A stretch of 64,000 nt of DNA from Cephalopachus bancanus (taxonomy: Eukaryota > Chordata > Mammalia > Primates > Tarsiidae): NCBI GenBank assembly GCA_027257055.1, contig JAPVLO010000055.1, forward strand, positions 6,595,501-6,659,500, read 5' to 3'. Of this stretch, positions 11,691 through 22,697 are shown in pieces; position 1 is the first letter of the stretch, and each line of letters opens with the position of its first letter. A program made the translations under genes and the position numbers. The notes beneath the pieces are model-generated. The model searched no databases. It was given only the letters and a program-made list of their open reading frames with translations, and was not told where the DNA came from.

Positions 11691-11865
11691 AACCAAAAAA
11701 AATTGCAAAGCAAACTCTTTCTTTGCTTTGTTTTGTTTTTTAGGTTAGAAAATGTTTTTTCAGAAAGTAGATCAGAGAAAAAGGGTGGCTCCTCCTACCA
11801 AGATTGGAGAGGGAGTCAGAGGTTTGAGGAATGTTTGGCCAGCCTACTCTTAAGAGCATCATTGT
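11691..11865 (+). other. L1-C inter-ORF region with extra ~150 bp and a hairpin
   Basis: Between the ORF1 end and the ORF2 start, a segment (about 11700-11860) does not match the junction of L1-A or L1-D, which is only 7 bp. It begins with a perfect 9-bp inverted repeat, CAAAGCAAA (11706-11714) and TTTGCTTTG (11722-11730), with a 7-nt loop. It may be an ancestral inter-ORF spacer or a small insertion. Confidence 0.55.
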
Positions 11866-12870
11866 TACAAGGATAAATCCTTACATATCAATAATTAGCT
11901 TAAAGTAAATGGACTAAATGTACCACTAATAAGGCACAGAGTAGCAAACTGGATAAAGGGATAAAGAAACATGCTCCAAAATTCTGCTGCCTCCAGGAAC
12001 CCATCTCATTGGAAAGAGCACCCACAGGATTAAAGTAAGAGGCAGAAAAAAGATCTTCCATTCAAATGGAAAAAAAAAAATAAGAGCAGGGGTAGCTATT
12101 TCTATATCAGACAAAACAGACTTAAATCAATAAAAATTTTAAAAGACACGGAAGGAAAAATAATAATATAAGGCTCAATCCACCAGCAAGAAATATCCAT
12201 CTTAAATATATCCACCCAACATAGGAACAATTGGACTCATAAAACAATTGCTATCTAAACAGAGGCACCCATAAAATCATAGTCAGAATGGAGAATTTAG
12301 TACCTTACTAACAGCACTAGACAGATCATTGAGGCATAAAACCAACAAGGAGATCCAGGATCTCAACTCAACACTTAACCGATTGGACCTAATAGACATC
12401 TACAGAACACTCTACTCATCAACACATGAAACATACTCCCAGATTGATCACATTTTTATGCAAAAGTCAAGTATGAAAAAATTTCAAAGGTTGAAATAAT
12501 ATCAAGCATATTTTCAGATCACAGTGGAATAAAGATTAGTATAGTCACCAACAAGAACTCCCCAAAACACAAATACATGGAAACTAAACAACAGGCTTCT
12601 GTATGACTTTTGGGCTAACACAGAAAACAAAACAGAAGTAAAAATATTCCTGGAAAAAAATGAAAAAAAGACTCAATATATTAAAACCTCTAGGATACCA
12701 TGAAAACAGTGTTGAGAGGAAAGCTTATAACATTACACGCATATCAAGAAAATAGAGAAATCACAAGTAAACAGTCTAATATCACACCCAAGGGAGCTAG
12801 AAAGACAAGAACAATTGAATCCCAATTTCAGTAGAAAAGTCTAAATTACTAAGATAAAGTCCCATTTGCT

Positions 12871-13154
12871 AAGGCGGGCTCAGTGGCTCAGCCTGTAATC
12901 CCGTGGTTTGGGAAGCTGAGGTGAGTGGATTGACTGAGCCCGCGGGTTCGAGACTCACCCGGGCAGCGAGAGTTCATCTCTACAATAAATCAAAAAATCA
13001 GCTGGGAGTGGTAGCGTGCAGCTGTAACTCTGGCTACTCGGAAGGCTGATGCGGAAGGATAGCCGGAGCCCAGCAGGTCGAGGCTGCAGTGTCCGGGAGC
13101 GGCCACTGCACTCCAGTCTGGGTGACCGAGTGAGACTCCAACTCATAAAAAAAG
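12871..13154 (+). mobile_element. Alu in L1-C ORF2
   Basis: Complete dimeric Alu with perfect 13-bp target duplications (AGTCCCATTTGCT) at 12858-12870 and 13155-13167. It has the younger short form (GGGCAGCGAGA) and a GCGGGTTCGAGAC B box. The 3' tail is short (ACTCATAAAAAAAG). Confidence 0.97.
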
Positions 13155-15280
13155 AGTCCCATTTGCTGGAAATAGAAGACAAAAATATCATAGAAGGGAT
13201 AAACAAGAAAAAAAGCTGGTTATTTGAAAGGATAAATAAGATTGACAGATTCCTAGCCAAAAAAGAGAAAGAGAAAAGAAAGTTCAAAAACACAATTAGA
13301 AACGAAAAGTCAATACCACAGCTGAGTCTGAAAAAATTCAAAATAATCAGAAATTATTAATACAGCTATTAATATCTGTATGCAAATAAACTAGAGGAAA
13401 TAGAGGAATTCTTGCTATGACACAACCTCCCAAGTTTGCAACAGGAATAAATTGAAAATCTAAACAGTCTAATAAAAATCCAAGAAATCAACTCAGTTAT
13501 AAGAAACCTCTCTACCAAAATAAAAAGTCCTGGACAGGATGGTTTCTTAACTGATTCTACAAGACACAAAATAAGAGCTGATACCCATCCTACTGAAAGT
13601 ACTCCAGGAAATCAAGAAGAAAGGAATCCTCCCTAGCTCATTCTATGAAGCAAATATCATTCTGATACCCCAAAACTGGCAAAGACCTAGCAAGGAAAGA
13701 GAATTACAGGCCAATTTCTCTGATGAGCATAGATGCAAAAATTCTCAACATGATTCTAGCAAATCATATCCCACAACACATTTCAAGGATCATCCTTCAT
13801 GACAAGTGGGCTTCATTCCCAGGATACATGAATGATTTAGTATTCACAAGTCTAAAAATGTAATTCAGCACATTAAAAGGTGTAAAACCAAGAACTACAT
13901 GATTATCTCATTAGTCACAGAAAAAGCATTTAAAAAATCCAGCATCCCTTCTTGATAAAAGCCATTGAAAACCTAGGCATCAAAGGAACATTCTTCAAAG
14001 CAGTAAGAGTCATTTATGACAAATACAGAGCCAACATCTTGCTTAACAGGCAGAAGCTGAAAGGAAAGCGTTCCCCCTCGCAACTGTAGCAAAACAAGGA
14101 TGCCCACTCTCCCCACCCCTTTAGCATTATACTGGAAGTCCTAGCCAGAATGATCAGGCAAAAGAAAGCAATCAGAGACATACAGATAGGAAAAGAGGAA
14201 GTTAAGTTATCCCTCTTTGTGGATAACTGAACTCCCTAGAGAGTCTCAAAAACTTTCTTGGACTGATAAATGACTTTGGTAAAGTCTTAGGATATACAAA
14301 ACTACACACAAAAAATAGTTGCATTTCTATACACAAATCAAGCAGACAGAGAACCAAATAAAAAACACAATTCTTTTCACAATAGCCACCAAAACCTAAC
14401 CAAAGGAGTGAAAGACTTTTACATTAAGAATTACAAAATGGTGCCCAGATAAATCAAGAATGATATGATCAAATTGAACACCCCATGGTCATGAATTGGA
14501 AGAATCAATATTGACAAGATGTTCATCCTACTCAAGGTAATCTACAGATCCAACACAGTCCTTATCAAATTGCCAACAAATTTTTTCACAGGCCTAGGAA
14601 AGACCATAAAGAAATTCATATGGAAGCAAAAAAGAGCATGAATAGCTAAAGCAATCCTCAGTGAAAGGAACAAAGCTGGTGGCATCACACTTTCAGACTT
14701 TAAACTTTATTAGAAGGCTGCAGTAACCAAGACAAAATTGTATTGGTACAGAGGTAGACACATAGACCAATGGAAGATTTCTTCACAGAGAATCTTGAAA
14801 CAAAAACACAGTATCTCAACCAACTCATCTTCAATAAAGCTATCAATAACAAACATTGAAAAACATTGAAACCATATTTAGCAAATGGTTCTGATGAAAC
14901 TGGTTAGCCACATGCAGAAGAATGAAACTAGACCCTTACTTATCGCCATATACAAAAATAAACTGAAAATGAATAAAGGACTGCATTGGAAAACATCAAA
15001 ATATAAGACTCTTAGAAAAAAACATAGGAAACACCCTCCTGGACATTGGAGTAGGCAATGAATTCAAGGTCAAGTCTTCAAAAGCAAATGCAGACAGATG
15101 GGACCTTATAAAACAAAAAGTGTTTGCATAGGAATAGAAACTACCAAGAGAGTAAAGAGTTAACCCATGGAATGGGAAAAAATATTTACAAACTATGCAT
15201 TTGACAAAGGTCCAGGATCTACAAGGACCTCAAAAGAACTGGAAGGAATAAAATAAACAACCTCATTAAGAAGTGAGCAG

Positions 15281-15579
15281 GTTAGCCGGCTGGTGGCTCA
15301 ACCTGTAATCCTGCGCCTTTGGGAGGCTGAGGTGAGTGGATTGCCTGAGCCTGTGGGTTCAAGACCCGCCTGGGCAGCGAGACCTCATCTCTACAGTAAA
15401 TCAAAACATCAGCCTGGCATGGTAGTGCATGCCTGTAATTCTGGCTACTTGTAAGGCTGAGGCGGAAAGATCGCCAGAGTCCAGCAGTTAGAGGCTGCGG
15501 TGTCCGGGAGCAGCCACTGCACTCCAGTCTGGGCGACAGAGTGAGACTCCAACTCAAAATAAATAAATAAATAAATAAA
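15281..15579 (+). mobile_element. Alu, first of three stacked copies
   Basis: Dimeric Alu of the younger type with an AAAT-repeat tail. The left flank AAGAAGTGAGCAG (15268-15280) is repeated as AAGAAGGGAGCAG at 15580-15592. The next Alu begins directly after this repeat. Confidence 0.95.
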
Positions 15580-15592
15580 AAGAAGGGAGCAG

Positions 15593-15884
15593 GCGCCCAG
15601 GCTCGGTGGCTCAGCCTGTAATCCCGTGCCTTGGGAGGCTGAGGTGAGTGGATTGCCTGAGCCCGCGGGTTCGAGACCCGCCTGGGCAGTGAGACCTCAT
15701 CTCTACAATAAATCAAAAAATCAGCCGGGCGTGGTAGCGCATGCCTGTAATTCCGGCTACTCGGAAGGCTGAGGCGGAAGGATGGCCGGAGCCCAGCAGG
15801 TCGAGGCTGCGGTGACCAGGAGCGGCCACTGCACTCCAGTCTGGGTGACTGAGTGAGACTCCAACTCAAAAACAACAAAAAAAA
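15593..15884 (+). mobile_element. Alu, second of three stacked copies
   Basis: Dimeric Alu close to the young consensus of the window, with a perfect GCGGGTTCGAGACCCGC stem-loop over its B box. It is preceded by GGGAGCAG and followed by TAGTGAGCAG (15885-15894), both copies of the same L1-C target. Confidence 0.96.
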
Positions 15885-15894
15885 TAGTGAGCAG

Positions 15895-16182
15895 GCCAGC
15901 CTCGGTGGCTCAGCTTGTAATCTCAGCACTTTGGGAAGCTGAGGCAAGTGGATTGCCTGAGCCCGCAGGTTTGAGACCAGCCCGGGCAACTTGGTGAAAC
16001 CTCGTCTCTACAATAAATAAAACATTCGCTGGGCATGATAGTGCGTGCCTATAATTCTACTTGGAAGGTTAAGGCAGAAGGATCACCAGAGCTCAGCAGG
16101 TTGACGCTAGGGTGGCCGTGAGTATGCCACTGAACTCCAGCCTAGGCAACAGAGTGAGACTCCAACTCAAAAAAAAAAAAAA
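15895..16182 (+). mobile_element. Alu, third of three stacked copies (oldest)
   Basis: More diverged Alu. It keeps the ancestral GACCAGCC core and the longer GGGCAACTTGGTGAAACC segment, so it likely inserted first. It ends in 14 A's and is followed by GTGAGCAAAGGACAAG, where the L1-C ORF2 sequence resumes. Confidence 0.95.
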
Positions 16183-17050
16183 GTGAGCAAAGGACAAGAA
16201 CAGAGACTTCTCAAAAGATGACATACAAGCAATCTGCAAACACAGGAAAAATGTCCAGCCTCACTAATCATCAGAGATATGCAAATCAAAACTACAGAAA
16301 TATATCACCCAACTACAGAGATATATCACCTAACACTGGTAAGGGTGGCTATCATTGAGAAGTCAAAAACAAAACAACAGGCTCTGGTACAGCTTTGCAG
16401 AAAAGGGGACATTTTTACACTGTTGGTGGAAGTGTATCTCGTTTAACCTCTACGGAAAGAAGTGTGGTGATATCTTAAAGTACTAAAAATTAAGCTTCGA
16501 TACATTCCAGCATTCTCTCTCCAGGGCATATTCTTAGAGGAATGAAAATTTCTCTACCCCAAAGACACCTGCATATGTATGCTCATTGTAGCACTACTCA
16601 CAGTAGCAAAAACATGTATCTAATCAGGGTGCCAATTGAAAGTGGACTGGATAAAGAAAATGTGGTATATATACATGATGCATTTATTATGCAGCCATAA
16701 AGAAGAACAGATTCATTACCTTTGCAGCAACTTGGATGCAGCTAGACACCATCATACTAAGTGGAATATCACAGAAACAAAAAACGGAATATGATACATT
16801 CTCACTTATAAACAGGTCCTGATTACCGTTCACATGAGTACAAGGGTGGGATTGGTAGGTCCTGATCATGGCTAAGACAGGGAGGGGAGGAAGAGTGAGA
16901 GGTCATGTGGCAATATACCAGATACCTAGTCCACAATCGGGGGAGAAAGGGCCAGTTAGAAACCCAAACTTCTCCTTCATGCAACCTATTTATGCAGTAA
17001 ATCCCCACTTGTACCTCACGACTCTAAAATTTAAAAAAATAAATAATAAA

Positions 17051-18645
17051 TAAAAATAAGAAAAGAAGATAGAAAATTATCAAGCAAGCAATGTACTTTG
17101 TCACCCAAAAGTATTTGAAAAACAAGAACAAACTAAATCCCAAACTAGAAAAAGAAAAGAAATAACTCAATTCAGAACATAACTAAATTAAATTAAAACA
17201 AACAAAAAAATACAAAGGTTCAATGGAATGAAAAGCTCATTCTAGAAAGGATAAGAAAGACTGAGAGTTACTGACTAGATTAACAAAAAAGAGAAAGAGA
17301 AAAAAATACAATCAAAAATAAACAAAAAGTCTACATTACACCTCTTTTCACAGAAATGCAAAACATTCTTGGAGACTACTATGAATACCTCTGTGTGTGT
17401 CATCTAGAAAATCTAGAGAAAAATGAATAGATTTCTGGAAACACACAACCTCCCAGGAATGAAACAGAAATAAATTAAAACCTTGAACAGATCAATAATG
17501 AGTCATGAAATTGTACCAGTAATTTAAAAACTAACAATAACAACAACAACAAAGTCCTAGACCAGATAGATCTGCAGCCAGATTCTATGAGATGTGCAAG
17601 AAAAATCTGGTATCTGTCCTATCAAAACTATTTCAAACTATCAAGGAGAAATTCCTCCCTAACTCATTCTATGAAGCAAATATCTTGATACTAATGTCTG
17701 GCAAAGACACAACAATGAATGAAACAATAGGCCTATATCACTGACAAACATAGATGCAAAAAATCCTCAAAAAAATACTAGCAAACTGCATCCAACAGCA
17801 CATTAAAAAAATTATTTGCTGGAGTCAGGTGGGCTTCATTTCTGAGATGCAATGCTGGTTCAACATACACAAATCAATAAACATAATTCATCACATAAAC
17901 AGAATTACAATTAAGAACCATATGATCATGGAGATGCAAAAAATCATCTGATAAATTCAAAATCCCTTCATAATAAAAGCTATCAACCATCTAAGCATCA
18001 ATAGAACATACCTCAAAATAATAATAGTCATGTATGACAAACCCACAGTGATTTCTGAAAGAACTAGAAATTGACCTTCCATGTAACCCAGTAATTCCCC
18101 TTTTGAGAATATACCCAGAGGAACTCAAATCATTCTGCAAAATGATACCTGCCCACACACATATGTTTGTTGTAGCTCTATTCACAACAGCAAAAACATG
18201 GAACCCACCATGTTGCCCATTGAAGCTGGCCTGGATTTTTTAAATGTGGTACATAATACACAATGGAATATTATGCAGTCATAAAGAAAGACAAACATAT
18301 GGACTTTGCAACAACTTGGATGGATTTGGAGTCGATCCCCCTCAGTGATCTATCACAGAAACAAAGAACAGCGAACCATATGTTCTCACTCATAAGCAGA
18401 CCTTGAACAATTATAATACTATAAGAAAGGGACTGATAGTAGTGGGAAACTGTCAGGGGAGGGAGGTGGGATTGGCAGTTAAGGAAACTGCTAGAGGAGG
18501 GAAGGGTATACTTCACCAACAAGGGTACCTGCATAATCAATATTTGTATACCTAACCCTGAATTGTATCCCACATCTTTATAATCAAATATATATCATAT
18601 ATTTATATATATGACATGTGATACATATATATATATATATATGAG
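17051..18645 (+). mobile_element. L1-B, 3' part after L1-C, with internal deletion
   Basis: L1-B ORF2 resumes at 17051 and runs through the fingers/palm region (readable 17754-17951: [21 protein letters not shown]). At about 18048 the sequence jumps from the RT region (YDKPT equivalent) to the last ~550 bp of an L1 (WRFLK-type, then the ORF2 end and 3' UTR). This is either an internal deletion of about 1.5 kb or a separate truncated insertion; no target duplication was seen at the joint. It ends in a TA-rich tail. Confidence 0.75.
18580..18642. repeat. AT-rich (TA)n tract
   Basis: Alternating TA/TATA runs (ATATATCATATATTTATATATATGA and a (TA)9-like run) at the 3' end of L1-B, probably expanded from its tail. 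Confidence 0.85.
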
Positions 18646-18649
18646 ATCA

Positions 18650-19560
18650 ACATGTTTAGATCTTTGGAAATTAACAAAATACAAAAAAACAGGCGTGGTT
18701 ATTTAAGAAAAATGGATATTCTTTCAATATTTATGCTGACTCCTTGTCTTTGTCTTCTCTTTCTGGGACTCTCATTACATGTGTTTTTCCTATGCCTAGA
18801 ATTTTAGGTAGAGAACATGTTATTTCCTCTACTTTGAAAATGCCTATGCATAGAATTTTAGGTAGACACATGTTATTTCCTCTACTTTGAAAATGCTGCA
18901 CCATTGCCTTTCCTCTTCATTGATTTTATCAAGTAACCTTTTTTATTTTGTTTATGTTCCAATGTATCTTTTTTCCTCTCCCTTTTAAAGATAATGTTTT
19001 TCTAATTGTTTTCAAGCAACTTAATTGTAATATACGTCACTGTGATTTTCTTTCTATGCCTTGTCCTGAGGCAATTTGAATTTCTTAGTTCTGTATGTAT
19101 ATAGTTGACACAAAATTTGGAAATGTTCCGTCATCAATGATTTGATTACTTTTTCTGTTCTCTTTCATTCTCCTTTCCTACAATGGCACCAATTATGTAT
19201 CCTTTAGTCTACTTGGAGTTTGTCCACAACTCAGAGGTTCAAAATTCATTTTTTTAGCAGTCCCTTTTTTGTTCTATTTTAGATGATTTTATTTTTATGT
19301 CTTTACATTCACCAATCATTTTTTTCAGAAATGTCTAATCTACTAGCAATACCAGCCAACGTATTTTTCATTTCAAACATTGTAGAGTTTCTCTATAGAT
19401 ATTCAATTTAGTTATCTTTTACAACTTCTATGTCTCTACCAAACTTTTTAATGTATGGGATACAATTATAATGACTCCTTAGTCTATGTGTCACCTAATT
19501 TTAACATCTGCATCAGTTCATTATGTGTCATATTTTGCTGGCTTTCTTGTAAGTTTTGTA
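18650..19560 (-). mobile_element. Ancient L1-like fragment, antisense (L1M/HAL1 type)
   Basis: T-rich plus strand with phrases common to very old antisense L1-family fragments in mammals: TCTCTTTCTGGGACTCTCATTACA, a TCTAATCTACTAGC-like segment, TTTCATTTCAAACATTGTAG and TATGTCTCTACC. The order is recognisable but identity is low. Family placement is from memory of such repeats and is moderate. It contains a 51-bp tandem duplication. Confidence 0.5.
18793..18893. repeat. 51-bp tandem duplication
   Basis: Two adjacent copies (18793-18842 and 18843-18893) of a unit running from TATGC(C/A)TAGAATTTTAGG to CTTTGAAAATGC. They differ at only two or three positions, so the duplication is much younger than the surrounding ancient repeat. 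Confidence 0.9.
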
Positions 19561-20404
19561 ATTGTATATTGAATATCAGAAGTAAAGTAACTTTCACGTG
19601 CACCATATTTATATGACAAAACTGTGACAGAATGTAATATATCTGTGGCAGAATGTAATGTAATTTTTCTTTCTCTTAAACCACTACTCTGAGTTGGGGA
19701 AGTGGGGTGAAGTGAGATGGGAGAGGGAATGTGTAATAACTTCATTCAAGCTAGAATATTTGATTAAGTGGTTTTGTCCAACTTAATTATTGAAGCATTA
19801 TATCTTTCTTCAGGGTGAAGCAAGAGTCCCTGGTTCAGCAATTAACTATGTTTTCTAGATGTGTATTATAATGTGAAATATGAGACAAAGATGAGGGTGT
19901 AATCATATTAAGGTCTGACTTTTTGGAATAGCTTAAATAAACATTTGAAAGCACAGAAGACAACATATAAATCTATATCTTTTTAAGATATATGTTTACA
20001 TTTACCAGACAAAGTAAAATATATTTTAACAGTAAAAAAAAGAATGACTATTAAAAATATAGATTCTGGACAGTTTCTCAAGATTCACCCTATCTAAATT
20101 ATTTCTGTATGAAAATGGTGAGTGATATTTACTGGGATGCAGCCAAAACATTCATTATCTTTATAATGTGTTTCTTATCAGAAATGAGACTCTACAAACT
20201 AGTCTCAAATTCTTTTCTAAAAATTATTTCTATGGAGTTTACGTCCTCATGAAGAATCATATCGAAGAGCTAAACAGCTAAAAAAAAGTCTATACAACTC
20301 TGAATTTGAGACCCTAAAATATTAATATGACATGTAATACAGAAATCTCAACATATTCCCTAAATTAGTTTTGATTGTTTATTCATTAGAAAAAGAGATA
20401 GGGG
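19561..20404. other. Unassigned AT-rich sequence
   Basis: No repeat family, gene or long open frame recognised. Scattered stops occur in all frames. Confidence 0.6.
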
Positions 20405-21670
20405 TCCTGAGATTGGAGCATGGGTATGTAAAAATCATCTGCTGTTCACAGGACTCTCCTGAGAAAAGCCTGCCTAATCAAGCTGATTCGCACTGCCTGG
20501 TGCCTGGCTCACACCATCACCTGTTATAACAGATCTGGAGCCCCAGATATGATCAGTGGAGAGAGAGGATTGGGAAGAGCTGGAGAGGAGACCTATGCCA
20601 GGTGAGGGGATACCAACCACAGCCATTTTCTCTGTCCCAGGACCAGGCAGAGAACTAAGTTGCCCCACCCAGCTCCACCCAACTCCACCCAGTCTGCAAC
20701 GTGGGACCTAAGGTAATCTTATCAAACTGGGAGAGACAGAAGCCCCCCTCTCTCATGCTGGATCAGAAACAAGTCAGATCTGAGTGGCAGACTTGAGAGG
20801 CAGCAAACCGGGTGAGCCCAGATCTGACCCACTTTCCTCCCACAGTAGGCCTGGGGCATCTGGTCCAAGCTTGGAGCACATCACCCTGAGCTGAGAGCAA
20901 CCCTATCAGGCTGCAATGAGAACTAGAGATCAGAGGCGAAAGGATGTTGGACTTACAGTAACAACCTCAGAGCGAGTTTGGCTCCTTGTTTTTATTTATT
21001 TTTGTCAGTTTGTTTTGCTCATTTTTTTTGTTTTATATTTTAGTTTCTTTTCTTTTTCTGTTTTTGATAACGTTTTCATACTTATTTTGTTTCTGCTATT
21101 TTGCTTTTTTTTTCTTTAGACTTCCTGTTTGTGTATGGGAAGAGTACATCAATAGGGAGGTTTTTGTTGTTTTGTGTGTTTGTATGATTGTCTGTATGCT
21201 TTAGTTTTTTTTACTCTTTTCTGTTTTTGTGTTTCTTTTCATTTGTTAGTTGGTACGCCTGTCTGTTTTTCCCTCTTACTTTTCTCTCTCTCCACCTTCC
21301 TCTTGCCCCACTCCTTCCTTTATAAATTATTTTTCTTACCTCATTTTGCTTTCAGGGAATACTTATACCCACACTGCATGGACAATTGTAAGATAGTGTG
21401 AAATGGGTTCCAGGGTGCCTGTACACCTGTCGATGGATACTGGGATCTGCAGATAGATTTTGAATACAGCTTCCCCCTCAATTAAATCTCAAAACTGCAA
21501 AAAGTACAACCCCCAACCAACAATACAGCTTCAGAATTGAACAAAGTCAGAGGATTCACATAAGGAAGAATAGGAGATTGAGCAAACAGAAGAAAAAGCA
21601 ACCTCACTATCCCTGAAAAACAGAATTAATGAAGAGGGGAAAAAAGGAGGGGATCTACACAAATGAAGGA
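20405..21670 (+). promoter_or_regulatory. L1-D 5' UTR
   Basis: The first part (20405-20915) is moderately GC-rich and specific to this copy. From GAACTAGAGATCAGAGG (20917) on, it matches the leader of L1-A, including the T-rich stretch (20985-21120). This suggests two modules joined at about 20915. Confidence 0.7.
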
Positions 21671-22690
21671 ATGCCAAAAGAAGAACATGGGTCTCACACA
21701 GACCCTTGGGAGGTAGACACTGAGAAAACAGACTTCAGAACACAAAGAATGAAGAGCCCCCAGAGTGACTGGGCTCAAACTACAAACCCAGATATCAAAA
21801 CATTGATAGAGAGAATAAATAGAATCGAGAAGAGACAAGAGGAAAGAACTAAAGAGTTGATAACTGAGATAAGAGTAGTAAAGAGTAGTGAATGAAATAA
21901 ATAACAAACAGATAAGCATGGAAAGCAGAATTAGCCAAGCAGAAGAAAGAATCTCAGAGCTTGATGATCAAAATATAGAACTAACCCTAACTGTCCAAAA
22001 CATAGAAAAGAAACTTTAAAAAGACAGAACAAAACCTTCAAGAGATGAGGGTTTATTTCAAGAGGATGAACCTAAGAGCAATTGGACTTCCTGAGGCAGA
22101 GAGACAGAGACCACCTTGGAAAAAACATTCCATGAAATTATTCAAAAAAACTTCCCTCATCTCATTACTGATGCAACCATTCAAACACAAGAAATTCAGA
22201 GAACCCCTGTGAGACAAAAAATGAGAAGATCAACTCCTAGACACATAGAAATTCGCCTAAGCAAAGTAGGTAAAAAAAAAAAAATCTTAAAGGCAGCAAG
22301 AGAAAAAGGTCTGACTAACTATCAGGGAAGATCAATTAGAATAGCAGCGGATTTATCTACAGAAACACTTCAGACTAGAAGAGTTTGAAGTCCAATCTTT
22401 AAGTTCTCAAAGTTGAACAATTTCAACCAAGAATAACCTACCTTGCTAAGCTATGCTTCATCAGTGAGGGAGAATTAAAATATTTCCCAGACTTAATCCC
22501 TAAGAACTTACGCTGCCTCTAAATCAGCTCTATAAAAAACACTTAAGAAAGTATTAAACACAGAAGAAAGGGGGAAAAAAATGACAATGTTCTTCACAAG
22601 AGTGTAGGAAAAAGATTGAAAACACACATGAATCAACACAAAATTGAAAAGAAAGAAAACAAGCAAACAGGAACAACATCAACTCTGTAA
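21671..22690 (+). pseudogene. L1-D ORF1, frameshifted
   Basis: The ATG at 21671 opens MPKEEHGSHTDPWEVDTEKT; an in-frame upstream ATG at 21629 exists but is not shared with other copies. The coiled coil is at about 21790-21990 (MESRISQAEERISEL after a stop at 21893-21895). The RNA-binding C-terminal half is readable at 22116-22388 (EIQRTPVRQK, then DLSTETLQTRR). The stop TAA is at 22688-22690, 7 bp before the ORF2 ATG. Inactive. Confidence 0.85.
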
Positions 22691-22697
22691 GAACATC

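Larger units (their letters stand above)
11866..16820 (+). pseudogene. L1-C ORF2, decayed and Alu-riddled
   Basis: The endonuclease start reads at 11885-11925 (the LNVNGLN-like motif is damaged). The KIDHI-type motif keeps its Asp here (QIDHI at about 12440). The RT region spans about 13500-14400. The catalytic FADD equivalent at about 14216-14230 reads FVDN followed by a stop, so the active site is lost. Alus split the reading at 12871 and 15281-16182. The C-terminal part ends at the TTCTCACTTATAA stop near 16817. Many frameshifts. Confidence 0.85.
9715..17050 (+). mobile_element. L1-C: complete old L1, nested in L1-B, carrying four Alus
   Basis: A whole L1 with a 5' end at 9715 (CCAAAATGGCCATCTGGG), 5' UTR to 10754, ORF1, ORF2, 3' UTR and an A-rich tail at about 17030-17050. 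Removing the four Alus leaves roughly 6.2 kb, normal for an intact-length L1. L1-B ORF2 is contiguous across it. The flanks AAGAATAGAGATAAAAG (9698-9714) and AAGAAGATAGAAAATTA (from about 17063) look like a worn target duplication. All ORFs are heavily decayed. Its 3' UTR differs from that of L1-A and recurs at 27306-27481. Confidence 0.9.

Noticed and set aside
15282..15989. 235-codon minus-strand open frame
   Set aside because: It is the antisense reading of three stacked Alus; the Arg/Ser/Pro-rich LSPRLECSG text is the usual Alu antisense translation.
18048..18590. Separate truncated L1 at the end of L1-B
   Set aside because: No target duplication at the joint and no intervening A tail. 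An internal deletion within L1-B is as likely, so it was not listed separately.
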